From: Icerya purchasi | Taxonomy: Eukaryota; Arthropoda; Insecta; Hemiptera; Monophlebidae | Assembly (NCBI GenBank): GCA_039619475.1 | Contig: CM077115.1 | Location: 442,588,792-442,652,791 of the forward strand | DNA length: 64,000 nt | Direction of reading: 5' to 3' | Notes under the pieces: generated by a model | Seen by the model: the letters and a program-made list of their open reading frames with translations, nothing else | The model's database searches: none | What the model was told of the DNA's origin: nothing | Shown: in pieces, positions 1 to 13,962 of the stretch | How positions within the stretch are numbered: position 1 is the stretch's first letter | Layout: the number at the start of each line of letters is the position of its first letter | Program-made: the position numbers and the translations under genes

Positions 1-1520
1 CCCTTTTCTACATCCTTTCCGGTACTTTTTCACCATCATTTTTTCCTCCTACAATGATAACTTCTCGCAATTTTCCCTCTCCTCTCATTACATACCCCCC
101 GTCAATTATGAATGTGTTTTTCATTTATCTCATTTTCTTTAGCCATTCCCTGTTCTCGAATTTTGTAAAAATTCGGAAAATAATTTTAGAGAAAAAGATT
201 TCATCGCTTTGAAATGTATGGAATATAAGTTTTGCCTTACAAAGGGAGTATTTGGTAAACACCACTCGAACAGCTTAAAGTCCTTCTCACATTCAGATTG
301 CGGGGGTGATCCCCCTGCGTTTTGATCGTGTTTTATAAATCCTGCATCTGTTTCTTTTTTAATTATTACTCTTCATATACGGTTCCAGGTTTACGTTTTT
401 CAAACTCAATCGCATCCAAATATTTGTCTCCGCCTTTGTCTTGAAACTCGGATGTCCCCTATTCCCACTGTTTAGTCTACAACAACTCATATTCCCCTTC
501 TTTTTATTCGACGTTTCTACACTTCGGTTACCGCATTAAACGTTCGCCTATTTCCTCTTTCTCACTTTTTTTCCTTATTCTCTAATCTTATATAATTAAT
601 ACTCTTTTCCACCAAGAAAACACTAATTCTATCTCTTATGCCTGTAAACACGATTTTCCTTCAATTTTTCCTATTTCCTTCGTGTTCAATTAACTATGTT
701 TCTTCTCCTGCTCCTTCTAAACCTATTCTGCACCAAGTGGATAGACCGGGATTTTTACAGAATTTAAACTGTCGCTTTTTTAACTACTTTAAAATCTACA
801 TTGACGACATTAAAATACCGAATGGAGTTAGAGTAACCTTTTTGCCCTTCCTTAAGTTACTCTGAATCTTTTAAACTTCCCTCCTTTTGTTCAATCTGCT
901 ATACCGAATCTACTGCTAATGTGGATGTGTCCTTCATGCTGGAGGCTATTGGATCTCCTCTTCCTTCCCATTCTACGTAATCCATCTTAAACGTTCCTCT
1001 TAATTCGAGATCTCTTCCTTTCGCATTTAATTCAAATTCATCTCTTACAGGTTCCCGATTACTCTGAAATTGAAGGAAATGAGTTAGTTAACTCATTAGC
1101 TCGATTACTTTCTTCTTTTAACAGGTTTTTCTTATCGTAATTTCATCCACTAATATTACTCTTCCGTCTGCAGCTGCTCATTGCAAACTAATGCTTCGAT
1201 TCTTACTCCGCTTCATTCTCTGACACGGTTTCCGTTTACCTGTCTACCCAACCTTCCTTCCATCTTTATTCTTAGTTTCTTGCGGTGTCTTAATTTCTTT
1301 GCGAGATGCCGTTTGCGCTTTGGCTACAGAGTTTGCTCTACTCACTGATTTTCCGTTTTTCTGTCCTTTACATTTCGTCAACAACCACTTTAGATGTGAT
1401 CCCGGTATTGCATATGTCCATGTTGACGAACGTAAAAGAAATTATTTGCGCATGCATAAACTTCCATGGCAGGGAAAATTCTAAAAGCGATGAAAAAATC
1501 AAAAAAGCGAAATATTGTAA
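1..1520 (+). mobile_element. Decayed LINE with RNase H domain
   Basis: Degraded 3' part of a non-LTR retrotransposon of an RNase H-bearing clade (I/R1/Jockey-like). Seen: IYIDDIKIPNGVRVTF at about 794-841, like the IYTDGSK start of RNase H; VPDYSEIEGNELVNSLAR at 1051-1104, like the VPGHxGIxGNExxDxLA end; and RLRFGYRVCSTH at about 1313, like the CRLRIGHTRLTH tail. Frames are broken many times. Bases 1-600 show no motif I can name, so the left limit is open. Confidence 0.6.
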
Positions 1521-1598
1521 TAACTGAAACTCTCCAGCCTTAAAAGATTACGATATTAATTTATTTTTCTTTGCTTCAATTTTTGCTAAAAAAAAACT

Positions 1599-1676
1599 TT
1601 CTTTTTATTATTATTTTTATTATTATTATTATTATTTTTATTATTATTATTATTATTTTTATTATTATTATTATTA

Positions 1677-1722
<46 letters not shown>
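1599..1722. repeat. (ATT)n microsatellite with a higher-order 21 bp period
   Basis: Long TTA/ATT run broken at regular 21 bp steps by TTTTTA. In one minus frame this reads as six Ile then Lys, repeated, which creates a meaningless ORF. Confidence 0.9.
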
Positions 1723-1724
1723 GG

Positions 1725-2677
1725 CTTGATCCACTGGGGAGGGGCAGCAAATTATCTGATACAACCCTTACTTACCTTGCAAAATTCAGTTTTCCGTACA
1801 ATTGGTTATAATGCTACTAATTCAACCAACCCCAAGATATTACCACTAAACCAACTATATCAAGTCCAACTCTCAAATTTTGTATTTAAAAATAAAAATA
1901 AATTCCAAACCGTACTACAAGAAATGCACATTCTGAATCACTTCAGTTACCAAATTTCTTTAAGTACCACACGAGAATACAAGCCATGTATATGGGTTGC
2001 ATAATATATAATGGGCTTCCAAGCAGTTTAAAAGTACCTCTCTGGAACTATAAAAAACGCCGTAAAAAAAATTGTGGAGTACATATGTAGTCGTAAGTGA
2101 AATTCATCAATCTAAAATTCCAAACATGCTTTAAACACCAAGATAGTTTAATCCACATTAATTCTATAAATAAATAAATAAATAAAAAAAAAAAAAAAAA
2201 AATCTTAGCAAGGATATGCTATAAAGAAAAATAGAAGACATGTCCTTTTATAGATACAAGTATATGTCTATACGTCTATGTATACTCGTGTATATATATA
2301 TATATGTGTATGTGTACGTTTGTGCATGGATAGGTGTGCTTAAGTATACTAAAGTGTAAATGAGTATATATATGTAAACAAATATATCATTCAAATACAT
2401 GCATATTTGTTTGAGTAGTTACATAGTATACTCACAAGCGAACATATGTCTATGTGTATATCAGTAGATACATTTATTATACATATATCGTTTGTCGGAT
2501 AATAATTAAATTTATGTTATATTGTTGTAAATAAAAATGTAATATTTTTATACAAACATGGCCACAACTTAGCGCAGCTTTGTTCTTTTTTTGCCCATTA
2601 GTGGCTAAATTAAATATTTTGTGTAATAATTTCTGTTGCCTAATAAAGTTGATTGATTGATTGATTGATTGATTAAT
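1725..2677 (+). mobile_element. CR1/L2-like LINE, 3' end with (GATT)n tail
   Basis: The frame at 1723-2004 reads YGLIHWGGAANYLIQPL then LQNSVFRTIGYN and NSTNPKILPLNQLYQV, the RT C-terminal 'thumb' pattern of CR1/L2/Crack-type LINEs (family knowledge). A ~570 bp 3' region follows, ending AATAAAGTTGATTGATTG at about 2641-2677, the tetranucleotide tail typical of these clades. The 5' end is truncated at the microsatellite. An A-rich run (2165-2202) may mark an internal junction. Confidence 0.6.
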
Positions 2678-2809
2678 TATTATTGGCTACCAAAACTGAA
2701 TAAAAAGTTTTGACTTCGTAAGGTTATGTGAATTGGTAGTCAAAAATCTTTTTTCATTCTGCCGCAACTACGCTGACATGGTTAAAGCGGTTCTATTTTT
2801 TTTTTTTTT

Positions 2810-3055
2810 TTTCAGGTGCCATATACTACAACTTAGGGGTCAAGACGCACCGAGGCTATTTTGTTAAATGAGCGGATATATATTTTTTGTTTTCAAAAAC
2901 TGGATAGCCTTTTTAAGTTCCTCTGGGTTATCAGAAAGTGCCGTGTGTATTGAAATGTTGTGGTTAAGATGATATTTTCGGAATGGTATACATTTCGTTA
3001 GTATGTGTTCGACTGTTAGAGGTTCCTGTCCGCAGATATCGGCTATGTTTTTTTT
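2810..3055 (-). mobile_element. LINE 3' fragment (RNase H tail)
   Basis: The minus strand reads ADICGQEPLTVEHILTKC then RKYHLNHN, matching the Cys-His-rich tail (CxxCGxxLTVEHILxxC) that follows RNase H in I/Jockey-type LINEs. It is flanked by poly(T) runs at both ends. Only about 80 codons remain. Confidence 0.6.
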
Positions 3056-3484
3056 TTTTTTTTTGAGTGTTTGATTATGACTTTAGTTCGGTATGTTCAA
3101 TTCATATTCCTTTGAGTTTTGCACATAACTTTTTAACCGTATTATTCGTATCTACGTTTTATTCTAAAAAAGTTAATCCATCTAAACTATTTTTTTTTTT
3201 TTTTAGTTAATTTTTAGTTTAACTTTGTTTACATATTTTGATTTCTAATTATATAAATGTACTTCTATATATGTATGTATTATATATAAGCGAGTATTGA
3301 TTTTTTCTCCCAAATTTACAAAGGGGTTTATTTATTTGAAGAATACAAATAATCCGCATTGATCGGTGAAATATGATTAATAATTTATAGTGTATCGGGC
3401 ATCCATGCATTTATGTGGAAATAAATTTATAGTTGATTAAAATTATATTTATTTTTACGATACGTGTTTGTTTAAATGTTTCAG
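3056..3484. other. G6PD intron, no recognised feature
   Basis: AT-rich, poly(T) tracts at 3051-3064 and 3190-3205. I see nothing else before the exon A acceptor. Confidence 0.6.
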
Positions 3485-3690
3485 GTCTGGGCGAACGTAA
3501 GGCGGAAGTTAGAGTTCAGTTTCACGATGTGCCAGATGATATGTTCAACGGCCAATTAAAACGGAATGAACTAGTTATTCGATTGCAACCTGATGAAGCG
3601 ATTTACACGAAATTAATGCTGAAGAAACCGGGACTGAATTTCGACGTGGAAGAAACCGAATTGGATTTAACGTATAAATGCCGATATCAG
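3485..3690 (+). CDS. G6PD: G6PD exon A (antepenultimate coding exon)
   Basis: 206 nt, acceptor TTTCAG and donor CAG|GTTACT. It encodes about 68 residues from [16 protein letters not shown] to DLTYKCRYQ, part of the C-terminal beta-sheet domain of G6PD. It starts mid-codon (two bases) and ends in phase 0. The neighbouring ORF upstream of the acceptor is intronic. Confidence 0.96.
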
Positions 3691-6600
3691 GTTACTGCTA
3701 ATCAAATACTTAAATAGAGAGGGTGAGAGAGAGTGAGAACTGTGATTTAAAAATACTATTCTAATAGTTTATTGTTGTTTAAGCAGTGAAAATTTAAAAA
3801 AAAAAGAAACAGATTATAAAACAGCAGATGCTGAATGTTATGATTAGTAAAAAAACATATCCAGATGGGATAGAAGACTTACGAAATAAAAAAATAAAAT
3901 CTCTTTTCAATTCGTTAATTAAAACTATAGTATCAGTGATGTATCCGGTGAAGAAAGAAGGGTCAGTACTTACCACTGAAATTCTTAAAAAATGTTTTAG
4001 CATCATTTCAAAAGATAGCATTATTGTTTTTAATACATTTTAAATGAAATTCTACTATGAAATATAATTTGTTTTAGTGTTCTTATAATTCCATTATAAT
4101 CGATGTATAAATTTCATATAAGCATCTTTACATTTTATCAGTAAGATCCCTCACGCTGCTTTTGCTTGACATTTTTGCGAATGAAAAATAAAGGCATTTA
4201 CAACTACTATTCCATATGCTCAAAAAAAAAAGACATTCTCTTCAATATGCGGAATTTAATTTCATTGATATTTAAATAAGGAAAGTGTAACTTTTTTTTC
4301 TTTTCTTCTTTACATCACACTGGTTCTAAGACCATAATTGACGAGGCTATTATGTATATTATTTTATTTTTTATGCTCAGCTACCCAGCGGCAGTATGAG
4401 CATTGGTCGATCGGAAAACTGATTTCTATAGAGCTGGAGCTCGTTCATTCGACGGCCAAAATATTAGCGACGGAGTTATCTGATACCTAATATTGATTGC
4501 TATAGAGCTGTATTTTGTTCATTCGACGGCTGAGATGTTAGAGACGATGCTATCTACCGCATCTAACGCCTAGGGCGTCACCGACCCATGTTCTTTTGTG
4601 CCTCCTTGGCGGATCCCAGCGACTAATATTCGGTATCTCTGGATTTTGATTGAGTTGAAGTGTCTCATAAAAGTGTTTGTATTGCTTCAAGTATAAATCG
4701 TTTACATATAGAACATCTAAGTCTGTATGTAGAGTGTGATTCGATACGTAGTACGGAGCTTCTACCAGTTAGCTCAACGTTTTCGATTGGAACTGTTGAA
4801 TCCTATTTAGGTTATTCTTCGCAGCGGCTCCGTATACTTCTAATCCGTATCTCCTGACTGGCGCTATGACTGAAAGATAAACTAGCCTCTTGCATTTCAA
4901 ACTCACTGGTGACTTATTGTCTAATATGTTGCTGAGAGCCCCTTAGTTTTGTAACTTAAAATTAAGATTTGAAATCGATGGTAATAAAAATTCATCCGAT
5001 GTTTAGGGGAATAAAGTTTTCAGAATAAATAGAACAAATACGAATAAATTTCAGAGATTTGAACGAAACAACGCATAGAGATACTTTTTAGACCAGTTTG
5101 GTGCTGTTAACCCTAAATTACGACGAACCATACTTGATAAAAAAAAAAGATTGAAAAAGTATAGATCGCTTTAGAAAAAGTAAATTTTTAAGTTGCCATT
5201 GTATTTAAATCGAGCGAGCTAAATTCTTATGCGTCCACCTTTGCCCATTTTTCATTTTAAATTACACAAAATCGAACTGTATAACTTTTCGCGTCATGAA
5301 AGTTATCGTTAATATAGCTAATTTTACGTAAAAAAAACATAAAAAAATATTTTGTGATGTTTATATACTCTTTCACGATACAAAAACAGATCCGATGATC
5401 CTGTAACGTTGTGAATATACGTAGGTAAACGAATATGTTTATTATCATGAAATACATTATAAATTTTCTTTAAATATGTCTGTTCACATTGTTACTTTAT
5501 CGGGTAATCGGAAATATAATGTAACGCAATGTAAAATGTAAATTAAAAATTGCTTTTTTCTTATACACTTATGTAAAGGTACGTTTTTTTTTAATTTTTC
5601 AAAATTAGAAATACAAAAAAGTTGCGTTATGAACGTAAATATTAAGTACCAGTATATAAATATTGTTTTAAATTGAATTACTGTAGTAAATAAATCACCT
5701 TATTAAAATAAAAACATGCCTTAGCAAAATTATAACATTATAAAACTGAGTGAATGTTTAAATTTCTATCGAGTAATGATGGAGAATTTTATGAGTAACG
5801 ACAAACATTTTTTTTTTTTTAATTCGTCATTGATACGGCAAATGTAATTTTATTAAAATTAAAATTAAAATTTATTTATTAACTAAATGCCACTGCAGGA
5901 AGGACATTTTTATTACTTATAAATATTAAATTTTACTGACACACTGTGACGAAATTTAAAAAGCCGTGTTAGATATGTCTACTCTCGAGCTAAAACGCCT
6001 TACTAAATACCTTAAGTTGGTTAATAAACTAGCAATAGTAATAAAATTACCTGCGATATTAAAATTTTATGCAATTTTTTTTTTTTTTAATTTATACTAT
6101 GTTTCTACATGTAAAAACAAAAAACACAATCACGTATTTGATATTCAGTATTGTGCTGTGACCGTCTTTGTTTCGTATATTTCTGTTTACATAAAAACTT
6201 AATTTTTTTTTTCTCATTTTTAACATTATCCCCAGTTCCTGGGTTACTACCCTTGGTTAATGGTACAAATTACAAGTTTATAATATATATATTTTATTTT
6301 TTTTATTTTTGGGCACGTCAACTACGAACATTAACCCAGCGCAAGTGAAATTTTTGAAAGTGTTAATGTGCAGCAGTGGGAATCGAACTCAGTTCTATCC
6401 GAACAAAACACCACTGCCTAACCAGCTATACACCGGTAGATGGCTTTACATATACATATATAACATATATATAACATATATATAAAAAAAATATAACGTG
6501 TAAGTGCAAGAATAAATGAAAATTGTTATACTAAAAATTCATTTTCTGCTTGGAGAGGAATCTTGGAACTCCTTCCGCTCAGTCTTCGCGCGCAGTATTA

Positions 6601-9600
6601 TTATTGAAGCAATTTTCAAGTATACATCTTAGTATTACAACATGGGAAGAATTTGTAACGTACTGACTTAAATGCCGATATCCTCAATAGGTACTAATTT
6701 TTCGTATTCTTTTTTTCTTCTATAACACGATGATGTTATTGATTGCCAGCAGGTGTCTGACCTGCAAACTGTGAATTGGTTTCAAATAAAATTTTCGGTA
6801 GACATCATCATGTTGAAATAGCATATTGACCTTTGAGCTATATTACCCCAGCATGTTTCTGAGGATGGAAGGTGTAAGCACATTTTCGAATTGTCAAATT
6901 TTTTTGGCTCACGTGATGGTGTGTTTATTGAAAATGATATCTCTAAAATTAACCGCCACTTTTAAATGTTTAATTTTCTAGCCCGCGCTGTAAATATTTT
7001 GCTGAGATTTGTTATACGCGTTATAATTAATAAAAAAAATTCGCCTCCTTTTGTAGCATTTTCAGCATTGTACACTTCTGTTATTATCAATGATTCTGTT
7101 ATCAGAGCACACTGATAATTTATTAAAGTCGAACTATACATTGACCGCTTAATCGATCCATGACTAACGAATTTCAGCAACTGCGAAGCAAAAAAAGTTG
7201 AGGTAATTCTGTACGTATTTTTGAATTTTATCGCAGAACAATGTGCGAAAATCAACAAATTCCACTTTTTTTTACTAATTCTTTCGTTACGGCGAGGGCG
7301 ACATTCTCATCTCTGTAATTTTAAACGAACTTGTTCGCAGAAGTGATCAGATCAAACGTTCTTTTCTCATAAATTGTCGAACGTCTGCTGTCTTACTGTT
7401 AAACGGTGAGATAAGTCCTCTGTACGGATTATACTCCTACATTAGCTATTTTGCAATTTCCTTTTCTCTTTCTAACGCACGTAACCTAACACTAGTTAAC
7501 AGCGCATCGGACAACTAGTGTGCAGACTATTTCTAATTTCTGAATGAACTGTATACGTAAACACCGGATGATCCATTTGGCTTATACGTATCTGGGATAT
7601 GCGGTTCCCGAACCTGCGATTCAGTTCCGGATCTGTATCCGAAGCAATAACGAATTTACCCATCACTGCTGTTAAATCCGCTTTTATTGCATTACAGCTG
7701 AAGGGATGGGTAGAAAAAAAAAAAGAAAATGAAGTAAAGAATCTTCTTTTTTAAAAAGTGTCTTACTCAGTCCCTGAGCGTTGACGATCACTATCATTAC
7801 CTTCTCGGCTTTTCTAATCGATTCATTGACATTCTTGAGTCCCAGTCCAGTCCTTCATTTTGTCCAACCATTCCGTTTTTCTTCTTCCTGGTTCTTTTTT
7901 TTCCCTTGAATTTTCCCTACTATGACCAAACGTAAAATGACATATTTTCTTTTCCCTCTAATTATGTGTCCGAGATGTTCAATTTTGCGTCGTTCAATTG
8001 TTTTACATAACGGGTCCTTTCAGTGTTGGCTGGTTCAGTACTTTCTGGTTTTTGTCATCTTTGCTGTCCGAGGTATTTTTAACACTCTTCTAAGTGTCCA
8101 CATTTCCAATAGCTGCATGCCTATACCGTTGCTTTTTGTTAAGGGTTGCTGCCGCCTCTATCCCGTAAAGTAGAATTGAATAGATATAACATTTGACCAT
8201 ATTTCGCCTGATTGACAAGCTCAGCGTGTCATCGCATAGCAGATTCTTCATATTTGTAAACGCTGTTTTTGCGTAAACACAACCTCAAAATAACAACAGA
8301 AACCCATTTCTGTAAGCGGAAAAACTACGATCGTATAGTAAGTCTAACTCTTAATAACAACCGTGTATAGCATCCATAAATAAAGTTAAAATATTTAGGA
8401 ACGACGTTCGACAACAAACGCACCTGAAAAGCACGCGCATCGACGCATTGAAAGCTAACTGTAGTAATAAACTAAACCTACTATGGAAGGCATACCATAA
8501 TCTAGTAATACTGTATCGCACTCTTGTATGATCCAAAGTCGATTATGGTGCACCAGTCTATGCTTCCGCTGGCATATCGACCCTAAAATGTTCGGATACC
8601 ATTCATCCATACCGCTTTGAAGTTGGCAACTGGGGCTTTCCGAACCTCCCCGATACCGGAGTCTACTATGCGATATGCATCGGAGTGGTGGTCATTAGAT
8701 TTGCGATGGACCTATCTAAACTTTCCGGCTTTCAGCATCATAAGGAGTACCAAGTCTAACTCTCTTCGAATGGTACCACCGAGTACCAGGAAAGGACAGA
8801 AATCGATCACGCTATGTGCACTCTTTACAAACAACTAAACATCCAAATCTCCAGGACTGGTCCCCGGGATTCAATTTCTGCTATGCCACCATGTACGACC
8901 GAGCCCCCAGGGCGGCATACAGAGCTTTGGAAATGCGGGAGACCCTGTTAAACGACCGGTAAATGTGCGTCAACCACAAACGTAACGGTACCGCTTACCG
9001 ACTTTAAACATCGGTCTAAACGTCATTTCAATAACACCTGGAAATTTTACCTACAAAAAAAAATTACGCTCCATAAAATCGTCTATGAAACCCCGTGCCT
9101 TTCCTCAAGTCAAGAAAGCAGAAAACAGAAGGTAACGCGCTATGCAGACTACGACTTGGGCACACGCGTCTTACACACTTATATTTATTAAGTAAAGAAC
9201 CGGCACCTCGGTGCCCGACATGTGATTGCCAATTAGCCATCGAACACCTACCGATTATTAGATGTCCGGTTTATGAACAATATCGGAAACAATGTGGAAT
9301 ACCATAAAATTAAAAGGATTTGTTGTGCGATGAAGAAACCGTGCTTAACCGATTATTTCAATTGCTAAAATGTTCTAATTTGCTAAAGCTGTTTTAATTT
9401 TTGTTAATCGAAGTTAATTTCTCTTTGCCTCTTTTTTTTTCCATTTTCTTTGTTTTCAATTTCCATAATTTTGTAATTTCTTGCCGTGTCTCTAACTTTT
9501 CAGTTGCTGTATATGGCGCACAAATAAATAAATATAAAGATGGATTACATAGGAAAGTAGCTTAAAAGTTAACAGGAAAAAAACTAAATATCTGGTAAAA

Positions 9601-10754
9601 TCCTCCTATAAAAAAAATACTTTTAATTTAAAATACAATTCAAACCTCAAAATGAGAAGAAAAAAACACCGTGTTTGTGTAAATGAGGATTCGTTAAAAA
9701 TAATGCGCTTCCAGTATAGCAACGTTTTTTTGTTTTTTTTTTTGTTTTTTTTTTTTTTTTTTTGTTAAAATTACAACGCAACGTAAACCAGATATACATT
9801 TCACTTTTTTAGAACATTAAAGTGCCCGATGCATACGAACGTCTTCTATTGGATGTATTCTACGGCTCCCAAACGCATTTTGTGCGCTCAGATGAACTAG
9901 CGGAAGCATGGCGTATATTCACACCGGTGCTAAAAGAAATCGAACAGAAAAGCATAAAACCAATTTTGTACAAGTATGTATTATTTTTATTTTTATTTTT
10001 TTAAATGTTTATATTTTGATTGATTCTTTAATTTACGTATTATTCATTTCTGATTAAAGTGAAATAAGTCCCATACCCTTGACGGGGCGTTGGCGGGCAT
10101 TGTGAAGTAAATAACATAAAAAACTTTGGTTTTCAAATTTTTTTTACGCGTGCTTCAACAACTTTTGATTTCATATTTCATTGCGTCAGAGTGGGGCAAA
10201 AATTAAATACAGATCTGCAGATGGAAAAATAATCCATTTTTAGGCCGGTTATTTTTCTACTAAAACTCGTTTTGTTTCTGTTCTTTTTTTCAATTTTTTA
10301 TCTACATTTCGATTAAATGTTATTAAAATTAGTACCGCATTAAGAAAAAAAAAACTACCGACTCCAAGATTTGTTATAAAAATTTAATAAAAATGCGCCA
10401 AATAGTAAAAAAATAATTATTCGCGATAAAAAGTATATTTCAGAGTGATATATATAACTTAAGGTGATATCATAATTCTTATACAACATTCGTACCTTAA
10501 TCAAAATCAGCACCAAATTCATATTAAAATATCAAGTATCAATTTGATGAATATTTAATACACCTTTTAATTATTATTGTAATATGAATTTGGTACCGAC
10601 TCCAAAAAGTTAATATCGTATAAGAATTACGATATCACTTTAAAGTATATCACTCTGAAATATATTTTTTATCGAATAAAACTTAATGGTTGTATATGAA
10701 TTACGGTAATATCACATTAAATTATTTCAGTCTGAAATATATTTCTCATCAAAT

Positions 10755-10789
<35 letters not shown>

Positions 10790-13700
10790 TGGAAACAACA
10801 TCCTGTACCGCGTGTTTAACTGCTGTGGCTATTACAGTATACGAGGGTGCGCAGTTTGTTTTTATAGATATCTCCTTATTCCGCTAGTTCTGATAAACTG
10901 TGTTACAGATAAGATTGCATTGGGGCGAATTCTCAAGAATGTTAGTGACTGTTTTTTGTTATAAATAGAAGACCAGGATTGTAGTTTTGAAATAGTTTTT
11001 TGTAGGATTTTTTGATCATTTGCTGGAAAACTGGAAGACAGGGAAAAATGTTCAAGTCACCAAAGTAGAGCCGGGCGTTTACAGACGGAGCAATACACAA
11101 TCATTTATATCGTTGATATAAAAAATAAACAAGATTGCACTATGGGCAGATCATTGTGGTAAGCCATTCTCAGTTTGAATGATGCTCGATGTTGACGAAC
11201 CAATCTTAACATGGAACGTTCTGTTTGTTAGAAAATTATTCAGATAATTGGCCGTGTTTCCACTTATGCCAGCTTTTGTCAGCTTGGATAAGAGGCCGTA
11301 TCGCCATACTCTGTCGAACGCTTTTTTCTATATCGAAAAAGACGGAGTATACACACGTTGGCGTCTGTGAAATGCTGTTAATATTTGCCTTTGTAGGCTC
11401 AGCAGATGATTAACTGTAGTACGCTTCTTACGCCCTCCGACTTGTGTCGAGGATAGGAGATTATTCTGTTCAAGAAAGAAAAGGAGACGCCGATTAACCA
11501 TTTTTTCCAGCGTTTTTTCAAGGACATTTATGAGGGATATAGGCTTGTAGTATTGCGGGAAAAGAGGATCTTTATTTTGCTTCGGGATAGGAATAACAAC
11601 TGCTAATTTCCATGAAATAATAATTATTTTTTACTTTGTAATGTGTTTTTATTAAATTTTTATAATAAATCTTAAAGTCGGTATTTTTTTTTTTTTTTTT
11701 AATATTTCATTTTACATTTTTTTTTTTTTGTTTTCTTGCTAAAAATCAACTTTTTCACGATATTATATAGTTAAAAAAAAAAAAAAAAGTCTGAACAGCA
11801 CTTGCACGGTAAAAATATCAAAAAATATATTATTCAAAGCTGCATTTTCATGGTAATTTGGCAAATTGATAGTATTTTAAGTCGAACGCCTCTGTTATTG
11901 CTAATAAAAAAATAATAAGAAGAAATATATTTAAAGGGACTACGTTTTTTCGCGTTTTTTGACGAATACTTAGTTTATGTTTACCAATTTTCATCAGTAC
12001 TCCTCACATGGTGCCGACGCTGAATAGTACGCATGGTCTTTGTGGTACATTTTCTAATAGACAAAGAATCAGTCAAATATCGGTCCATATTAATATAAGT
12101 TATACCCGTGAACAAAGCTTCCAAAAAAAAAAAAAAAAAAAACAAAAAAAAACGCGCGATGAAAACCTCCTTCTTTTCGAAAGTCGGTAATAACAAAAAA
12201 GCAATATTACTAACACGATTAGGCAAGTTGTTCGTCGAAGCACGGAATGTTAAGCGAAAATTTATTCTAGCATGCGGTTTAAATCGATAGCTGAGTGACT
12301 TTTTAAAAACAAACCATTAATTTTCCCCTTCGAAAGCGTATTTTGTATCCCCGGACCGTTTTTCATTCCGATTAAATGTTACACCTTTGTACTCCAAAAT
12401 CATAGTACCGGGTCTTCCTGATAGTTCTTCATCTTTTCCTTCCTATCTCCATCTATAATACTTGTACTTCAATCTTTCCTATGCTTTAGCTCTAATCATT
12501 TTAACTTTTCTAGTTATGCTGGCGTGTCCGAAAAATAAAAAATATTATTATTATTATTAGAAAAAAAAAAAAAGAAGGTAAAGCATTGTTAAATACTAAA
12601 TGTGTTATATTTATATTTTTCGGCCGTCATTTTGTTACAAAATATTCCATTAACCTACTCTACAGTTATGATAGGGCCATATTTTCGTTCACGCAACTTA
12701 TAAAATTCGCTTTTCACGCTTATTAGAAACATTTCACGTTGCTCTCTTTAACGGGTAACTGATCTGGCATTATTAAAAATTTTTGTTGTAATTTAACGCT
12801 CAACAGAAGTTATTTACACAATGGAGTATACTCATGCAACGCTGACGTATCGGATTGTTACATCCGAGCGAAGTAGGTTATTATTACCACCTAGTAGCTT
12901 GCGTTTAAAAACTTCCACAGCCGCGGCTCTATATGAGTTACAGTATTGGTTTTCTTTTAACTCGCATACAAAGGTCTCCAGAATGCAGGAAAAATATAAA
13001 ATTCGAAAAATTTCAATGTTTACGGACCAAAAAAATTGGAGGAAAATACACGCTTTCAGCAGTAGGACTGGAAACTAAAAAAAAAAAAGAGTCCACAGCT
13101 CTCTCCATGGTAACTGGAGGGCTACTCTTTTTTTTTTTTTTTTTCTTTAAATAATGTATTTCAATTCCTAAAATATAGGAAAAATAGGAAACCCCCAAAA
13201 TTTTAAAATTAAATGGCCTGAAAAATGAGAAACTCAAGTTTTAAGAAAAAAATTTTAAGAAAATTCCACAGCCGGTTCTATATAAGTTTTACTGTATTGA
13301 TCATCTTTTTAACTTGCATACAAAGGTCTCTCTAGAATACAGGAAAATAATTAAATTACAACAATTTTGATATTTAGGTACCAAAATTTGAGAAAATACA
13401 CACGCTTAAAGCGGTAAGACTGGAAACTAAAAAAAAAGTCCACAGCCTGTCCATAGTAGCTGGAGACCGTCACTCTTTTTTTTTTTTTAAATGATGCATA
13501 TCAATCGCCAAAATTTTAAAATCAAAGGGCCCAAATTTTGAAAAATGTGAAAATCAATTTTTAAGCGGAAATAGGTTTAAAAAAACTTTTACGGCCGATT
13601 CTATGTGAGTTACGGTATTGATTTTTTTTTTAACCTGCATACTAACGTCTCCAAAAAGAATTAAATGTAATATATTCCCCGACGCCCTATTAATGGCACT

Positions 13701-13917
13701 TTTGCTTTACTTTACTTTTACTTACTTTATTATATTCCTCTAATATACTATATTACCTTGCTAGCGGTTTGAGTTATTCAGATATTTTAATCTAAATTTC
13801 ACTTTTTAATTGACGTATTGGTGTACTTTTTTTTTTTTTTTTTTTTAAATGAGTATACGTGATGCAGCCTTTATGTAAATTTACAAAGTAATACAATCTA
13901 AAGTCCGAAGGAACGGG

Positions 13918-13962
<45 letters not shown>

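Noticed and set aside
1576..1764. Minus-strand ORF rich in Ile
   Set aside because: Translation of the ATT microsatellite.
6335..6440. Functional tRNA gene
   Set aside because: Good box A and box B, but no complementary acceptor stem or anticodon arm; kept as SINE or pseudogene.
12821..13237. Overlapping ORFs on both strands in the tandem repeat
   Set aside because: Repeat DNA; frames are not preserved between units.
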